From contig NZ_CP048279.1 in the NCBI RefSeq assembly GCF_010365305.1, positions 2,790,001 to 2,854,000 on the forward strand: a stretch of 64,000 nucleotides of DNA, read 5' to 3'. A program made the translations under genes and the position numbers. Below, piece by piece: positions 1 to 8,346 of this stretch. The notes below the pieces were generated by a model. It saw only the letters and a program-made list of their open reading frames with translations, was not told where the DNA came from and ran no database searches. The stretch is from Staphylococcus sp. MI 10-1553. GTDB lineage: Bacteria; Bacillota; Bacilli; Staphylococcales; Staphylococcaceae. Within the stretch, counting starts at the first letter, position 1; every line of letters starts with the position of its first letter.

Positions 1-63
1 TGAGTCGACTAATACGGTCATATTTCCAGATGGATTAAATTTTGAAAAATGCACAATTTCCAA
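1..63 (-). CDS. cntK: Histidine racemase CntK, 5' end only (staphylopine synthesis)
   Basis: Only the first 21 codons lie in the window; the gene runs off the left edge on the minus strand. The start is TTG at 63, chosen because an AAAGGAGATGG ribosome binding site sits just upstream. The residues MEIVHFSKFNPSGNMTVLV match, from memory, the N-terminus of S. aureus CntK, a DapF-like epimerase that makes D-histidine for the metallophore staphylopine. The promoter carries a Zur-like and a Fur-like box, as expected for the cnt operon, so cntLMABCDF should follow outside the window. The main doubt is the short length seen. Confidence 0.75.
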   Translation of the reverse strand, partial: MEIVHFSKFNPSGNMTVLVDS

Positions 64-103
64 TGTTATTCCATCTCCTTTAAAAATAAATATTAATTTT
101 TGC

Positions 104-124
104 AAATCGTAATCATACCGATTT
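104..124. promoter_or_regulatory. Zur box-like operator upstream of cntK
   Basis: The 21 bp at 104-124 have perfect 6-bp outer arms, AAATCG and CGATTT, around an AATCAT centre. This resembles the staphylococcal Zur (zinc uptake regulator) operator. It lies about 40 bp upstream of the TTG start of cntK, which fits zinc repression of staphylopine synthesis. The inner bases of the right arm are imperfect. Confidence 0.6.
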
Positions 125-162
125 AAAAATATCCTACTCCCTAATTTTTGAATTGTCAACAA

Positions 163-177
163 TGATAATCATTATCA
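163..177. promoter_or_regulatory. Fur box upstream of cntK
   Basis: TGATAATCATTATCA is a perfect 7-1-7 inverted repeat, the core of the Fur (ferric uptake regulator) operator of Gram-positive bacteria. It lies about 100 bp upstream of the cntK start. With the Zur-like box it forms the dual iron/zinc control known for cnt operons. Confidence 0.7.
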
Positions 178-331
178 ACTTTATGATTTTCCTTTTTCAA
201 GCTGTTGTTATCTTATTTCATTCATTTTTATTTCTTATATTTAATAAATGCGAGTTCAAAAAACATATTTTGCTCACAAAAAAACAGACACTGTTGTCAC
301 ATTTACAGCATCTGCTTTTAAATATTTCTAT

Positions 332-718
332 TTATACTTGCTCAATGATTTGAATCAAGTTGCCACATGTATCATCAAAGACGGCTAATTTCACTTCTCC
401 CATAGTCGTTGGTGTTTGCGTAAACTTGATTCCTTTCGCGGTTAAATCTTGATAAATTGCGTCAAGATCATCAACCCCGAACATCGTCGCTGGTATACCA
501 CTGTCAAATAGACGTGTTTGGTAATCTTGCGCAATCGGATTTTGATTCGGCTCGAGCACAACTTCAACAGGATTGTCTGAGTCACGTTCCACTACCGTTA
601 ACCAGCGTGCTCCACCTAAATCAATGTCATGTTTTAATTCAAAACCAAGTTGTGTTGTATAAAACTGCTTTGCTTTCTCTTGGTCATTTACAAATAAGCT
701 TGTCGCAATAATTTTCAT
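332..718 (-). CDS. VOC (glyoxalase/bleomycin-resistance fold) family protein
   Basis: A 128-residue protein of typical single-chain VOC length. It begins MKIIATSLFVNDQEKAKQFY, the first beta-alpha unit of the fold, and ends with the family pattern FDDTCGNLIQIIEQV, where the glutamate of the last strand is a usual metal ligand. VOC proteins include glyoxalases, dioxygenases and drug-binding proteins, so the substrate cannot be read from sequence. It starts at ATG 718 and appears monocistronic. Confidence 0.8.
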   Translation of the reverse strand: MKIIATSLFVNDQEKAKQFYTTQLGFELKHDIDLGGARWLTVVERDSDNPVEVVLEPNQNPIAQDYQTRLFDSGIPATMFGVDDLDAIYQDLTAKGIKFTQTPTTMGEVKLAVFDDTCGNLIQIIEQV

Positions 719-854
719 TATTTTTTCCTCTCTTTTTAAAGTTATGATGATTTCGTTTGTTTATATGCATATACACGTTAACTTATTCCCTCGATATACG
801 AGCCTCACGCATAAAGAATGGCGCATCCTTACTGAGACACGCCATGATATGCTA

Positions 855-1586
855 TTAGTTTGTAATTTGAATTTTATTCGAAATCGTTGTTAACGCCGGG
901 TCATTTTTGTGCGCTTGATATAAACTTTGTGCGTTCATCTCTTTACCCGTTGTTAATAGTTTTTGATAATCCACGAGTGCACCTTGCGTACCACCGACAA
1001 ACACTTTGTTGTCATTCACACCGATAATTGTCGCAAAGTTTCCTTTAGCAGGCATAACAGTATAAAACTTCATCCCTTGTGGTGCGTTAGGTATCGCTGG
1101 CATACGTTTCAACGTTAATTGGTTGACCTGTCTTGTCGATGTCATACCCGGGCCTTGATATTCGTACACACCTTTCATAATTTCAGACTGCGTTAAGCTG
1201 TAATGGTCGATGTCATTGCCGAAAAATGCCAATGCAATTTTAGACGTTTCGCCCACATCTTGGTGTGCTGGAAATTGTTGAGTGTTGACAGTAGCTTGAT
1301 TTCCACTTTTTTGATTTTGTGCCTGATTGCCTTGCTGTTGTGTCTGCTGCTGACTGTTCATCTCATCTTTGTTGTTATCTGTATCTGCTGCTTGCTCCGA
1401 CTGTTTCTCTTTTTCTGATGTTGCTTTTTCTTTCTGATCTTTTTCTGATTGGTTGTCTTTCTGATCTGCTGTTTTTTCTGTCTTGTTGTTTTGAGTCGAT
1501 GCTTGTTCTTCTTTTTTAGAGTCTTTGTCACCGCATCCAGCTAACAAAAGCAATAAGGCAAAAAGTGTAAAAGCTATTCTTTTCAT
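855..1586 (-). CDS. Hypothetical secreted lipoprotein
   Basis: A 243-residue protein whose N-terminal signal peptide ends in a lipobox (LLLLLAGC), so the cysteine near residue 18 should be lipidated and anchor it outside the membrane. Residues about 20-100 are a low-complexity Lys/Glu/Gln/Asn spacer. The C-terminal part (about 105-243) is a folded domain that I do not recognise. ATG 1586 is preferred over the upstream GTG because the GAGGTG ribosome binding site is 7 nt before it. Function unknown. Confidence 0.75.
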   Translation of the reverse strand: MKRIAFTLFALLLLLAGCGDKDSKKEEQASTQNNKTEKTADQKDNQSEKDQKEKATSEKEKQSEQAADTDNNKDEMNSQQQTQQQGNQAQNQKSGNQATVNTQQFPAHQDVGETSKIALAFFGNDIDHYSLTQSEIMKGVYEYQGPGMTSTRQVNQLTLKRMPAIPNAPQGMKFYTVMPAKGNFATIIGVNDNKVFVGGTQGALVDYQKLLTTGKEMNAQSLYQAHKNDPALTTISNKIQITN

Positions 1587-1765
1587 GTTCAACACCTCAC
1601 TGGCGTATATTTGGTACTATCTACTTATAAATATATCAAATAAATTTAGATATACAATAGGACTGAAGTATGAGCCGCACATTTTTTTATTCATTTTCAT
1701 AAAAAAAAGAGAGAACGAATCTCTTACACTCATCCTTTCCTTTATTTATATGAAACTGCTTGTGA

Positions 1766-1988
1766 TTAAGACTGGCGACGACGTCTATACCCTAACAATG
1801 CTGCCCCTGAAGCAAGCATCAATACTGACCATAACGATACATTTGTCTTGAACCTCTCATGACTAAAGTCGCGCGTATTCTCGGCTTTTGATAAAACCAG
1901 TACTTGGCAATTATTCTGCTTTTGCTACTTTTACTGTCGTTGGTTTCACTACTTTTTCTTGTGCCACAACTTTATTTACATCTGCCAT
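1766..1988 (-). pseudogene. Remnant of an LPXTG cell-wall surface protein
   Basis: The minus strand holds the end of a sortase substrate in pieces. Positions 1911-1988 encode a Lys/Val-rich wall-spanning stretch ending KVAKAE and then a TAA stop. Positions 1896-1910 encode LPSTG. A 48-bp IS200/IS605 relic follows immediately. Positions 1766-1848 then encode the hydrophobic tail (VSLWSVLMLASGAALLGY) and the charged end RRRRQS. Stop codon, insertion and the absence of an N-terminal part show that the gene is dead. Which surface protein it was is not clear. Confidence 0.75.
1848..1895 (-). mobile_element. 48-bp relic: fused left and right ends of the IS200/IS605 element
   Basis: Read on the minus strand, this segment begins with the left end also seen at 8488-8521 (TTTATCAAAAGCCGAG) and finishes with the right end also seen at 6862-6882 (CATGAGAGGTTCAA). 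The two ends are joined at the GACTTTAG sequence they share, with no tnpA or tnpB between. It may be a deletion derivative or a non-autonomous unit. It sits directly after the LPSTG codons of the surface-protein remnant. Confidence 0.7.
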
Positions 1989-2102
1989 TCATTGCAACAA
2001 CGTACGATTCAAACCATCGCAGCACATTTCTCTTTGAATACAACGCTTTGAACAGATACAATCATCATAGAGGGACAAATTAACGAAAGTAGGCGATGCG
2101 CG

Positions 2103-2675
2103 ATGTATTTATTAGAATTACAACAATATGACACACGGCAAGTCGTAGGTATTTTCAAAACGGAAGAAGAAGTCAAATCATGGTTAGAGGCAGTCGACAG
2201 CATGAAGTTACATAAAGAAACAGTAGAAGAGGCCCAGTTCGAAACGTATTATCTAGAATATGCGGACTTACCTGATTATCAAGAGGTGCACTGGCAAAAC
2301 AGTCAATATATTTTAAGTCGCTATTCATTCTCGCCTGATGAAGGAGACATTATTGCCGTTTACAATCCAGTAGCGGTCCTTCCTGATACAACAGGCCTCG
2401 TCCCTGGTCAAACGAAAGTCAGTTCCTACAGCATTACAAACGAAGAGGCCCACGATTACATTACCGCATTCAATGAGATGAAGTCCTTTTTGCGCAATCA
2501 CTTTAAGGAAGCGCATCAAGACGTCGCGATACTCGGTCAAGGTTCCGAAGACGGCGAATATTTAATGGTCGACGGTCGCTTCATTTGTCACGTCGAAGGT
2601 GCATTAGTCGATCAATGGCTAGAAAAAAGTTCATCCGAGGCCTTTCTCAAAGCAAATCCCTTTCTATCATTGTAA
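2103..2675 (+). CDS. Conserved hypothetical protein
   Basis: A 190-residue acidic soluble protein with no signal peptide, membrane segment or motif that I recognise. The reading frame is long and codon use looks like the core genes. The start at 2103 (MYLLELQQYDTRQVV) has only a weak ribosome binding site. It stands alone between the surface-protein remnant and the AT-rich cassette. No function can be offered. Confidence 0.6.
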   Translation: MYLLELQQYDTRQVVGIFKTEEEVKSWLEAVDSMKLHKETVEEAQFETYYLEYADLPDYQEVHWQNSQYILSRYSFSPDEGDIIAVYNPVAVLPDTTGLVPGQTKVSSYSITNEEAHDYITAFNEMKSFLRNHFKEAHQDVAILGQGSEDGEYLMVDGRFICHVEGALVDQWLEKSSSEAFLKANPFLSL

Positions 2676-3053
2676 GTATACTTTTAATGAAACCTGTCAT
2701 ATTCGACTTCACGTGTTCATTTGTCACTTTTTTAAACTTACGGTATATCCACTTATTTTACGCCAATTTATCAGACAAATTAATGAAATCCACTCGTACG
2801 TCTTTGCTCATTTATCATTATTCTTTGTTAGATATTTGCAGAGCACTTATAAAGAGCGAATATAGGAATTATGTGTTCAACTCATAAACTAAATAGTTTT
2901 TCTAAAATTTTGATTCTATATTTACTCACTTAAGTAATCAGATAATATATAAAAATAATTAATTTTATAAATTTTTTAACCTCTAGTTCAAAAGACCACA
3001 GACTCTCACAACTACATTAACGATTAAATTATGTTTCATTTTTAATATTGTTG
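2676..3053. other. Intergenic stretch with no gene seen
   Basis: About 380 bp of very AT-rich sequence between the hypothetical gene and the promoter of the peptide cassette. I see no supported reading frame and no strong hairpin. The drop in GC begins here and continues to about 6.0 kb. Confidence 0.5.
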
Positions 3054-3085
3054 TTGACATCATTGATGCTTTTTATTATTTTATA
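3054..3085 (+). promoter_or_regulatory. Putative promoter of the small-peptide cassette
   Basis: A consensus -35 hexamer TTGACA (3054-3059) is followed by T/A-rich sequence with possible -10 elements at about 3076-3085. The ribosome binding site AAGGAGGTGA (3091-3100) begins only a few bases later, so the leader would be very short. The exact -10 is uncertain. Confidence 0.5.
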
Positions 3086-3105
3086 GCTATAAGGAGGTGA
3101 AAAAT

Positions 3106-3195
3106 ATGAATTTTCTTAAGCATTTGTTCTCATTTAATGAAATCAACATTTGGATCTTCAAATTCGGCAGAAGAGGCAAACATTGGTATTTCTAG
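3106..3195 (+). CDS. Small 29-residue peptide, possible leaderless bacteriocin or signal peptide
   Basis: ATG 3106 follows a near-perfect AAGGAGGTGA ribosome binding site, strong for such a short frame. The product runs MNFLKHLFSFNEINIW at the N-terminus and IFKFGRRGKHWYF at the C-terminus. It is aromatic and cationic, has no cysteine and no obvious leader. Length, charge and the start MNFLK recall leaderless LsbB-family bacteriocins such as enterocin Q, but the family's PWE-type end is absent, so this is inference. A long hairpin follows, then genes for a CPBP protease, a membrane protein and an ABC transporter, a setting typical of peptide precursors. Confidence 0.6.
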   Translation: MNFLKHLFSFNEINIWIFKFGRRGKHWYF

Positions 3196-3212
3196 AGATT
3201 TTTAACTATTTA

Positions 3213-3271
3213 ATTTCAGTAAAAATTAAGGTATGATTAGTTTTTATTATTTCCTTAGTTTTTACTGAAAT
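3213..3271 (+). terminator. Long hairpin between peptide gene and CPBP gene
   Basis: The arms ATTTCAGTAAAAA (from 3213) and TTTTTACTGAAAT (to 3271) pair perfectly over 13 bp, and the inner TTAAGG/CCTTAG extends the stem with one mismatch. There is no true U-run after it. It could act as a partial terminator or RNA-stabilising element giving more peptide transcript than transporter transcript. Confidence 0.55.
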
Positions 3272-3288
3272 AAATTTTGAGGTATACA

Positions 3289-3864
3289 ATGAAAAAGTTT
3301 GAATGTATATTGCTATCATGTGCAATAATCATAGTCGCTAGTTTTTTCTTTAATATTGGAATTATGCTAATGTCTCTTTTAAATGACAATAGCTTTTTAC
3401 ATTTTTATTTATATTTGTTTTCTATAAATTTCATAATATCTTTTGTAATAATACCAACAATTTTTATGAAATTAATACTTGATACCAGTTTAGTTTCTTT
3501 ATTCCAGGACGTTTTCGAATTTAAAAGGTTAGGGGTACTTTTTACAATCACCTCCTTTATATCTTTATATCTAGTTAAATTAGATGCCACAGTAGAATAT
3601 GCTGTTGTTGCTTTGGGAGAAGAATTTTTATTTCGTCATTTAATATTCATTTTATTAATGAAGTCTTTCAATAATAAAGAATCTATTATAATAGGATCTT
3701 TATTATTTGCCTTGATACTGCATCTAAATGGCAATTTATTTATTAATTTACTAACAAAATTTCCTTTCAGCATCTTTTTGTATTGCCTAACAAATAAATA
3801 TAGACTACAGGATGCTGTTATAGTTCATTGGTTATACAATGTATTAGTCTATAAATTTTCTTAA
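3289..3864 (+). CDS. CPBP-family intramembrane metalloprotease (Abi/CAAX-like)
   Basis: A 191-residue multi-pass membrane protein with the CPBP signature: EEFLFR (E111, E112, R116), a histidine at H145 and HWLYN (H180, N184). The family cleaves substrates within the membrane. In peptide clusters it matures precursors or gives immunity, and S. aureus MroQ is a relative acting in agr. ATG 3289 is preferred to an upstream TTG because TGAGG lies 6-7 nt before it. It is the second gene of the AT-rich cassette. The substrate is not known; the 29-residue peptide is the obvious candidate. Confidence 0.75.
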   Translation: MKKFECILLSCAIIIVASFFFNIGIMLMSLLNDNSFLHFYLYLFSINFIISFVIIPTIFMKLILDTSLVSLFQDVFEFKRLGVLFTITSFISLYLVKLDATVEYAVVALGEEFLFRHLIFILLMKSFNNKESIIIGSLLFALILHLNGNLFINLLTKFPFSIFLYCLTNKYRLQDAVIVHWLYNVLVYKFS

Positions 3865-3890
3865 ATATCTTTTTATTGGGGTTGTTTTTA

Positions 3891-4322
3891 TTGTTTTCAA
3901 AACGAAAAGTTCTCTTACTTTCTCTCATATCGAATATTTTGTTATCTATTCTGATGTCTGTCATCAACGTAAACTTAGGCATTATTACAATGATTTTTGG
4001 AATTATTCTTATTCCTGTATTACTCAACTTTACACTTTTATGCTTTAGCAACAAAGTTTATAATATAGCAAGTATTCTTTGTATGAGCTTCTTTAACTTG
4101 ATTTATTACATAATTTCCGCTAAATCTATACAGAACAATCCAAATTTTTTTAAGCTTGCCTCTACATATACACATCAAAGCAACGGTTTTTATGTTGAAA
4201 TGAATACCAATCTATTATCATTTACTCAAATTGTTTTTATAATTCTTTTCTATTTTACGTTAACTTTTCTATCTATGATATTTTTTAAGAAGAGAGTTGA
4301 TCGCCATGCTAAAACTAAATAA
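3891..4322 (+). CDS. Small multi-pass membrane protein of the peptide cassette
   Basis: About 143 residues, almost entirely hydrophobic, with four or so membrane segments and Lys/Arg at both ends. No family was recognised. The start is uncertain: TTG 3891 has a weak TTGGGG site upstream, and TTG 3876 in the same frame is possible. The stop overlaps the following ATPase start by 17 bp, so translation is probably coupled. It may be an immunity protein or a second permease subunit; this is inference from position. Confidence 0.6.
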   Translation: MFSKRKVLLLSLISNILLSILMSVINVNLGIITMIFGIILIPVLLNFTLLCFSNKVYNIASILCMSFFNLIYYIISAKSIQNNPNFFKLASTYTHQSNGFYVEMNTNLLSFTQIVFIILFYFTLTFLSMIFFKKRVDRHAKTK

Positions 4323-5193
4323 TATTTATAAAATATATAAAAAGAGTGATAAAATAATATTAAATGATATTAATTTAACCGTTTCAGAAGGGGAAATAGT
4401 TGGTTTACTAGGTAAGAATGGTGCTGGTAAAACAACACTTATGAAAATAATTGCAAAATCCAAAAAACCCACTTCTGGCACAGTATATATTAACAATATT
4501 AATATCTTTAATGAATCTAATATTCTCGATAATGTTGGAATTATGATTGACACCGTTTATTATGACCACTTATCTGCAGAAAAAAACTTACGCTACTTCT
4601 TGAATGTTAATAATAAAACAGAGTATATAAAGAATATCAATCAAGTACTTGATATGGTTGGACTGTTAAGTGCAAGTAATAAAAAAGTTAAACATTTCTC
4701 GTTTGGAATGAAACAAAGATTATCTTTAGCAATGTGTCTTATTATTGAACCAAAATTAGCAATAATGGATGAACCTTTTGTTGGATTGGATCCTAACGGT
4801 GTCCAAAGCTTAATATTATCACTTAAGAAATGGGTGAAAATTAAAAACATCTCTCTTTTAATATCTAGTCACCAACTCAACGAGCTAGAAGCTGTTTGTG
4901 ATCGATTTGTTTTTTTGAAAGAAGGCCAGTTGCATGAAATTCAATTGGATGAATTTCAATTTCTCAAGATTATAGTTGATAAAGAAATCGAAAATGAGCA
5001 CATACTTTTATTCAAAAGAGAGTTCCCAATAATTAGTAAAATAGAAAAAAATGTTATATACATTCCAAATGACGCTCGTCATTACAATGCATTATTAAAA
5101 TCTGTACTTTCACACTATAATCTTGTTCATATTGATACACCAAAACAAGGATTATATAGTGCATTCGATTACTTTGAAAGAAATGAGGAATAA
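4306..5193 (+). CDS. ABC transporter ATP-binding protein of the peptide cassette
   Basis: A 295-residue ATPase with Walker A GKNGAGKT (residues 36-43), signature FSFGMKQR near residue 130, Walker B AIMDEP followed by the D-loop GLDP, and an H-loop histidine (ISSHQLNE). The layout is that of multidrug/bacteriocin-type exporters. ATG 4306 is chosen over the upstream TTG because AAGAGAG lies 9 nt before it. The permease gene starts 1 nt after the stop, so the two should form one transporter. It probably exports, or protects against, the peptide encoded at 3106. Confidence 0.85.
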   Translation: MLKLNNIYKIYKKSDKIILNDINLTVSEGEIVGLLGKNGAGKTTLMKIIAKSKKPTSGTVYINNINIFNESNILDNVGIMIDTVYYDHLSAEKNLRYFLNVNNKTEYIKNINQVLDMVGLLSASNKKVKHFSFGMKQRLSLAMCLIIEPKLAIMDEPFVGLDPNGVQSLILSLKKWVKIKNISLLISSHQLNELEAVCDRFVFLKEGQLHEIQLDEFQFLKIIVDKEIENEHILLFKREFPIISKIEKNVIYIPNDARHYNALLKSVLSHYNLVHIDTPKQGLYSAFDYFERNEE

Positions 5194-5194
5194 T

Positions 5195-5947
5195 ATGTTA
5201 CAAAAAAGTATATTTAACAATATGCTATCACTTACTTCATCTAAAATTTTCCTTGCACTTTCTTTATATCCTTTTCTTTACCTAATCACTTTATTCCTTC
5301 CAACTAATTTCATGCAAATTGGTGGTATTGACAATGGTCTATCTGGATTAGATTTTTATTATGGTATAGTAATTGCACAATCACAATTTGCAATACCACT
5401 AATAATGATGTCTTACTTTGTTAGTAAGCTTTTTTATGAGGAACACAATACTGGTAAACTCATTATTTATAAAGATATCAAGAGATCTCGTTTATTGAAC
5501 GCAAAATTGCATACTTTACTTTCATTTTATGGTTTATATTTAATCTTATTATTTATTTCATCTGAAATTCTATATTTTAGTTTTATCAAAAATTTTAATT
5601 ACGCGTCAGGGAATTTCTTACCCGCAGATAAAATTATAATTTATAATGATTTACTAAATATAATTGGACTTTTTGAAATTTCATTTATCGCTATTTTTTT
5701 TGCTATATTGTTATCTATGAGATTTTCATCTGGATTTACCATTTTAGGTGTCATCCTCTTGTTTATGATTATCTCTATCGCTCCATTAATAAAGGGGATG
5801 CAGTATATTTTTCCAAACGGCTATAACAACGCTGTTGATTTAAACGATTTTTTTATTAAACTATTTTTTTCATTTCTTATAACTTCCTTTTACTCGTTTT
5901 TGTTTTACATTTTGAGTTTGCGAATTTTTAATAATCTAGAATATTGA
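5195..5947 (+). CDS. ABC transporter permease of the peptide cassette
   Basis: A 250-residue integral membrane protein with about six hydrophobic segments, fitting an ABC-2 type permease subunit. The frame is open upstream inside the ATPase gene, but ATG 5195 has GAGGAA 4 nt before it and follows the ATPase stop directly. It is the last gene of the AT-rich cassette and is followed by a strong hairpin. Substrate unknown. Confidence 0.75.
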   Translation: MLQKSIFNNMLSLTSSKIFLALSLYPFLYLITLFLPTNFMQIGGIDNGLSGLDFYYGIVIAQSQFAIPLIMMSYFVSKLFYEEHNTGKLIIYKDIKRSRLLNAKLHTLLSFYGLYLILLFISSEILYFSFIKNFNYASGNFLPADKIIIYNDLLNIIGLFEISFIAIFFAILLSMRFSSGFTILGVILLFMIISIAPLIKGMQYIFPNGYNNAVDLNDFFIKLFFSFLITSFYSFLFYILSLRIFNNLEY

Positions 5948-5997
5948 ATTGAAAACGAATAATTGGAACTAAATGATTGTAGAAAAATACTATCTAT

Positions 5998-6032
5998 CAA
6001 TATAAAGTGGCTGAAAAAGCTACTTTATATTG
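5998..6032. terminator. Terminator hairpin after the peptide cassette
   Basis: CAATATAAAGT (5998-6008) pairs with ACTTTATATTG (6022-6032), and GGCT/AGCT extends the stem to 15 bp around a GAAAA loop. It lies about 50 bp past the permease stop and could serve both strands. Confidence 0.65.
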
Positions 6033-6112
6033 ACACATCTAAACTAATATTTAATCATCAACTAAAATTTGAAGATTGTCTCATCTAAATTTTTAGGTGT
6101 ATATGCAACACA

Positions 6113-6886
6113 TTAATATGAGTCTAGTGCCCTATTTTTCTTTAATGCCAAATAAGCACCGAAACAAGCTAAAACAATGCCTAAAACTAAACTGATACTC
6201 AATTGGGATTCACCCAATAATACACTCGCGATTCCCCCAATAGCCGGAAACATCGCCACCATGTAACTACTCTCCGAAGCGCCGATATTTTTAATCAATT
6301 TCAAATAAAATAGCCACGCAAGAAAAGAGGCTAAAACTGATAAATAGAGAAGACCTATCCAAAAATTCACGTCTGTAGGTAAAGTATAATGGCGATCTTG
6401 GATTAACGTGAAAAGCAGTAAAAATAGAACAGCTCCCACCATACCAAGCGCATTTGCAAGAACCGGGTGCGTCCCTCTGTTACTATTGAACAAGGATAAA
6501 ACATCCCCTACAGAAGTGGTGATGGTTCCAAAAATTGCCATCACAATACCTATAATGAACTCGCTGGACAAATGGTTCAAATCAGGATACAAAATCACCA
6601 TGACGCTGAGAATCCCTAACAAACCTCCGATATAAATTTTAGGAGCGATAGATTTTTTAAATACAACGCTGATGAGAATAGGCGTCAAAATAGACTTCAT
6701 TGAAAATATGAGTGTGACTATTGCCGCTGTACTATAAAATGTCCCGTAATAGAGCAACAAATAACTCACGGTAAAATTGCAAAGACCGAAGCCTATTACT
6801 GTTAACCATTTTACATTATTTAATGCAACACGTTGACGTAGTCCCCATAGCAACACACCAATTGAACCTCTCATGACTAAAGTCAC
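6113..6886 (-). pseudogene. EamA/DMT-family transporter lacking its N-terminus
   Basis: About 250 residues of a drug/metabolite transporter: the C-terminal EamA repeat (GESQLSISLVLGIVLACFG) is complete and about eight membrane segments remain. The apparent first codons (MTLVMRG) are right-end sequence of the adjacent IS200/IS605 element. Genuine transporter sequence begins near 6861, so about 40 N-terminal residues including the first membrane segment are missing. The missing part is not found beyond the other IS end at 8521. It is probably non-functional. Confidence 0.75.
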
Positions 6887-6994
6887 GAGATTCTTGGGAA
6901 TAGAGCATACTTGTAAGTATATTTCTTTACTAACAGCGGTGTCTCTTATTTACCAAGCTATCCCCGTAGTTCCTACGGTTATTGTTTATTTAAT

Positions 6995-8140
6995 TTAAGC
7001 TAGTCTCATAGAATGTAGTCTTAAACCTTCGTTCAAAATATTAATACTAGCATTGATGTCTCGATCATGATGAGTATGACAAATAGGACATGTCCATTCT
7101 CGAATTTCGAGTGGTTTCTTACCATCATTGTGTCCACATTCCGAACAAATTTGACTAGATGGAAACCATTTATCTATTTTGATAATTTCTTTGCCATACC
7201 AATCAGCCTTATACTCTAATTTCGTTACAAAATTAGACCAAGAAACATCAGAAATACTTTTTGCTAGTTTATGATTGCGCAACATGCCTTTTATATTTAA
7301 GTCTTCAATACAAATCATATCGTGGTTTTTGATAATTTCTGTACTCATCTTATTTAAAAAATCTTCACGTTGGTTCATAACTTTCTCATATAATCTAGCA
7401 ACTTTAATCTTCTGTTTTTGATAATTTTTAGCGTCAAGGAGTTTGGTACCTTTCTGTTTAGCTCGTAATCGTCTCCTTGACAATTTTCTTTGCTCACGTT
7501 TAAGTTTCTGTTCCATTTTGTAAGTAAATTTGTTGTTATTATAAATAACTCCATTGTCTAAAATAGCAAAGTTATTAATTCCCAAGTCAATCCCAACACT
7601 ACTATTAGTCTTAGGTAAAATATTAATTTCTTCTTCAACTAACACTGAAACAAAAAATTTACCACTAGGTCGCTTACTGATTGTGGCTCGTAATATTCTA
7701 CCTTTAACTTCTCTACTGTTAGCAAACCTTACCCATCTTAATTTAGGCAACTTAATTTTATTATCAATGATTTGAATACCCTTACTTACATTCTTAGTAG
7801 TATAGCTTTGATTAGGATTTTTCTTACTTTTAAATTTAGGCTTCATATTTTGTTTTTTAAAGAAGCGTTTAAAACTCTCTTCTAAATTTTTAATACTTGA
7901 TTGTAAAGCAATACTATCGACTTCTTTTAGCCACGAATATTCTTCAGACTTTTTCATGTGTGGTAACATGGCAGAGCAAGAATTATAAGATAATCCTTTC
8001 CCAGTAGTCATATATTCTTGATTCCACAAACTCAAAAAATGATTATAGACAAATCTTGAACAACCTATAGTTTTGATAATTAAGATTTCTTGTTCTTGAT
8101 TGGGATAGATTCTAAATTTATAGGATTTATGTTGCAGTAT
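6995..8140 (-). CDS. tnpB: TnpB RNA-guided nuclease of the IS200/IS605 element
   Basis: The frame reads 381 residues from codon 8140-8138, which is ATA rather than ATG. A GAGGTGA ribosome binding site 7-10 nt upstream points to this codon, and the encoded start ([17 protein letters not shown]) is the normal TnpB N-terminus. An in-frame TTG at 8035 would lose about 35 residues. RuvC residues are present: [12 protein letters not shown] (D), IEDLNIKGM (E), and HDRDINAS (D) after a four-cysteine zinc site (CSECGHN, CPICH). The nuclease core is therefore intact while the start codon looks mutated. Confidence 0.85.
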   Translation of the reverse strand: MLQHKSYKFRIYPNQEQEILIIKTIGCSRFVYNHFLSLWNQEYMTTGKGLSYNSCSAMLPHMKKSEEYSWLKEVDSIALQSSIKNLEESFKRFFKKQNMKPKFKSKKNPNQSYTTKNVSKGIQIIDNKIKLPKLRWVRFANSREVKGRILRATISKRPSGKFFVSVLVEEEINILPKTNSSVGIDLGINNFAILDNGVIYNNNKFTYKMEQKLKREQRKLSRRRLRAKQKGTKLLDAKNYQKQKIKVARLYEKVMNQREDFLNKMSTEIIKNHDMICIEDLNIKGMLRNHKLAKSISDVSWSNFVTKLEYKADWYGKEIIKIDKWFPSSQICSECGHNDGKKPLEIREWTCPICHTHHDRDINASINILNEGLRLHSMRLA

Positions 8141-8151
8141 GGGGATTCACC

Positions 8152-8346
8152 TCATTTCTTTTTCTGATTTTGTATATATTTTCTAATTTGTTCTTCTGTA
8201 TTATTATCCATAGCAATTTGTTTCAATAACTGTTTAACATCAATATCGACATGACCATACAAAATATCACATCGATATTTTACACACCAAACAAGATGAT
8301 AATGAATAGAGTAGACGTATCCACGTCCATAATGGATTTCTGACAT
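8152..8346 (-). pseudogene. tnpA: Internally deleted IS200/IS605 transposase TnpA
   Basis: The frame keeps the N-terminus (MSEIHYGRGYVYSIHYHLVW) and the extreme C-terminus (NTEEQIRKYIQNQK) of TnpA but joins them after about 48 residues. Roughly 70 central residues are gone, including the HUH metal-binding motif. The usual length is about 130-150 residues. The stop overlaps the ribosome binding site of tnpB. It cannot catalyse transposition. Confidence 0.8.

Noticed and set aside
153..353. Open frame of 66 codons on the plus strand
   Set aside because: It overlaps the Fur box and the end of the VOC gene, lacks a ribosome binding site and has a hydrophobic composition typical of AT-rich non-coding DNA.
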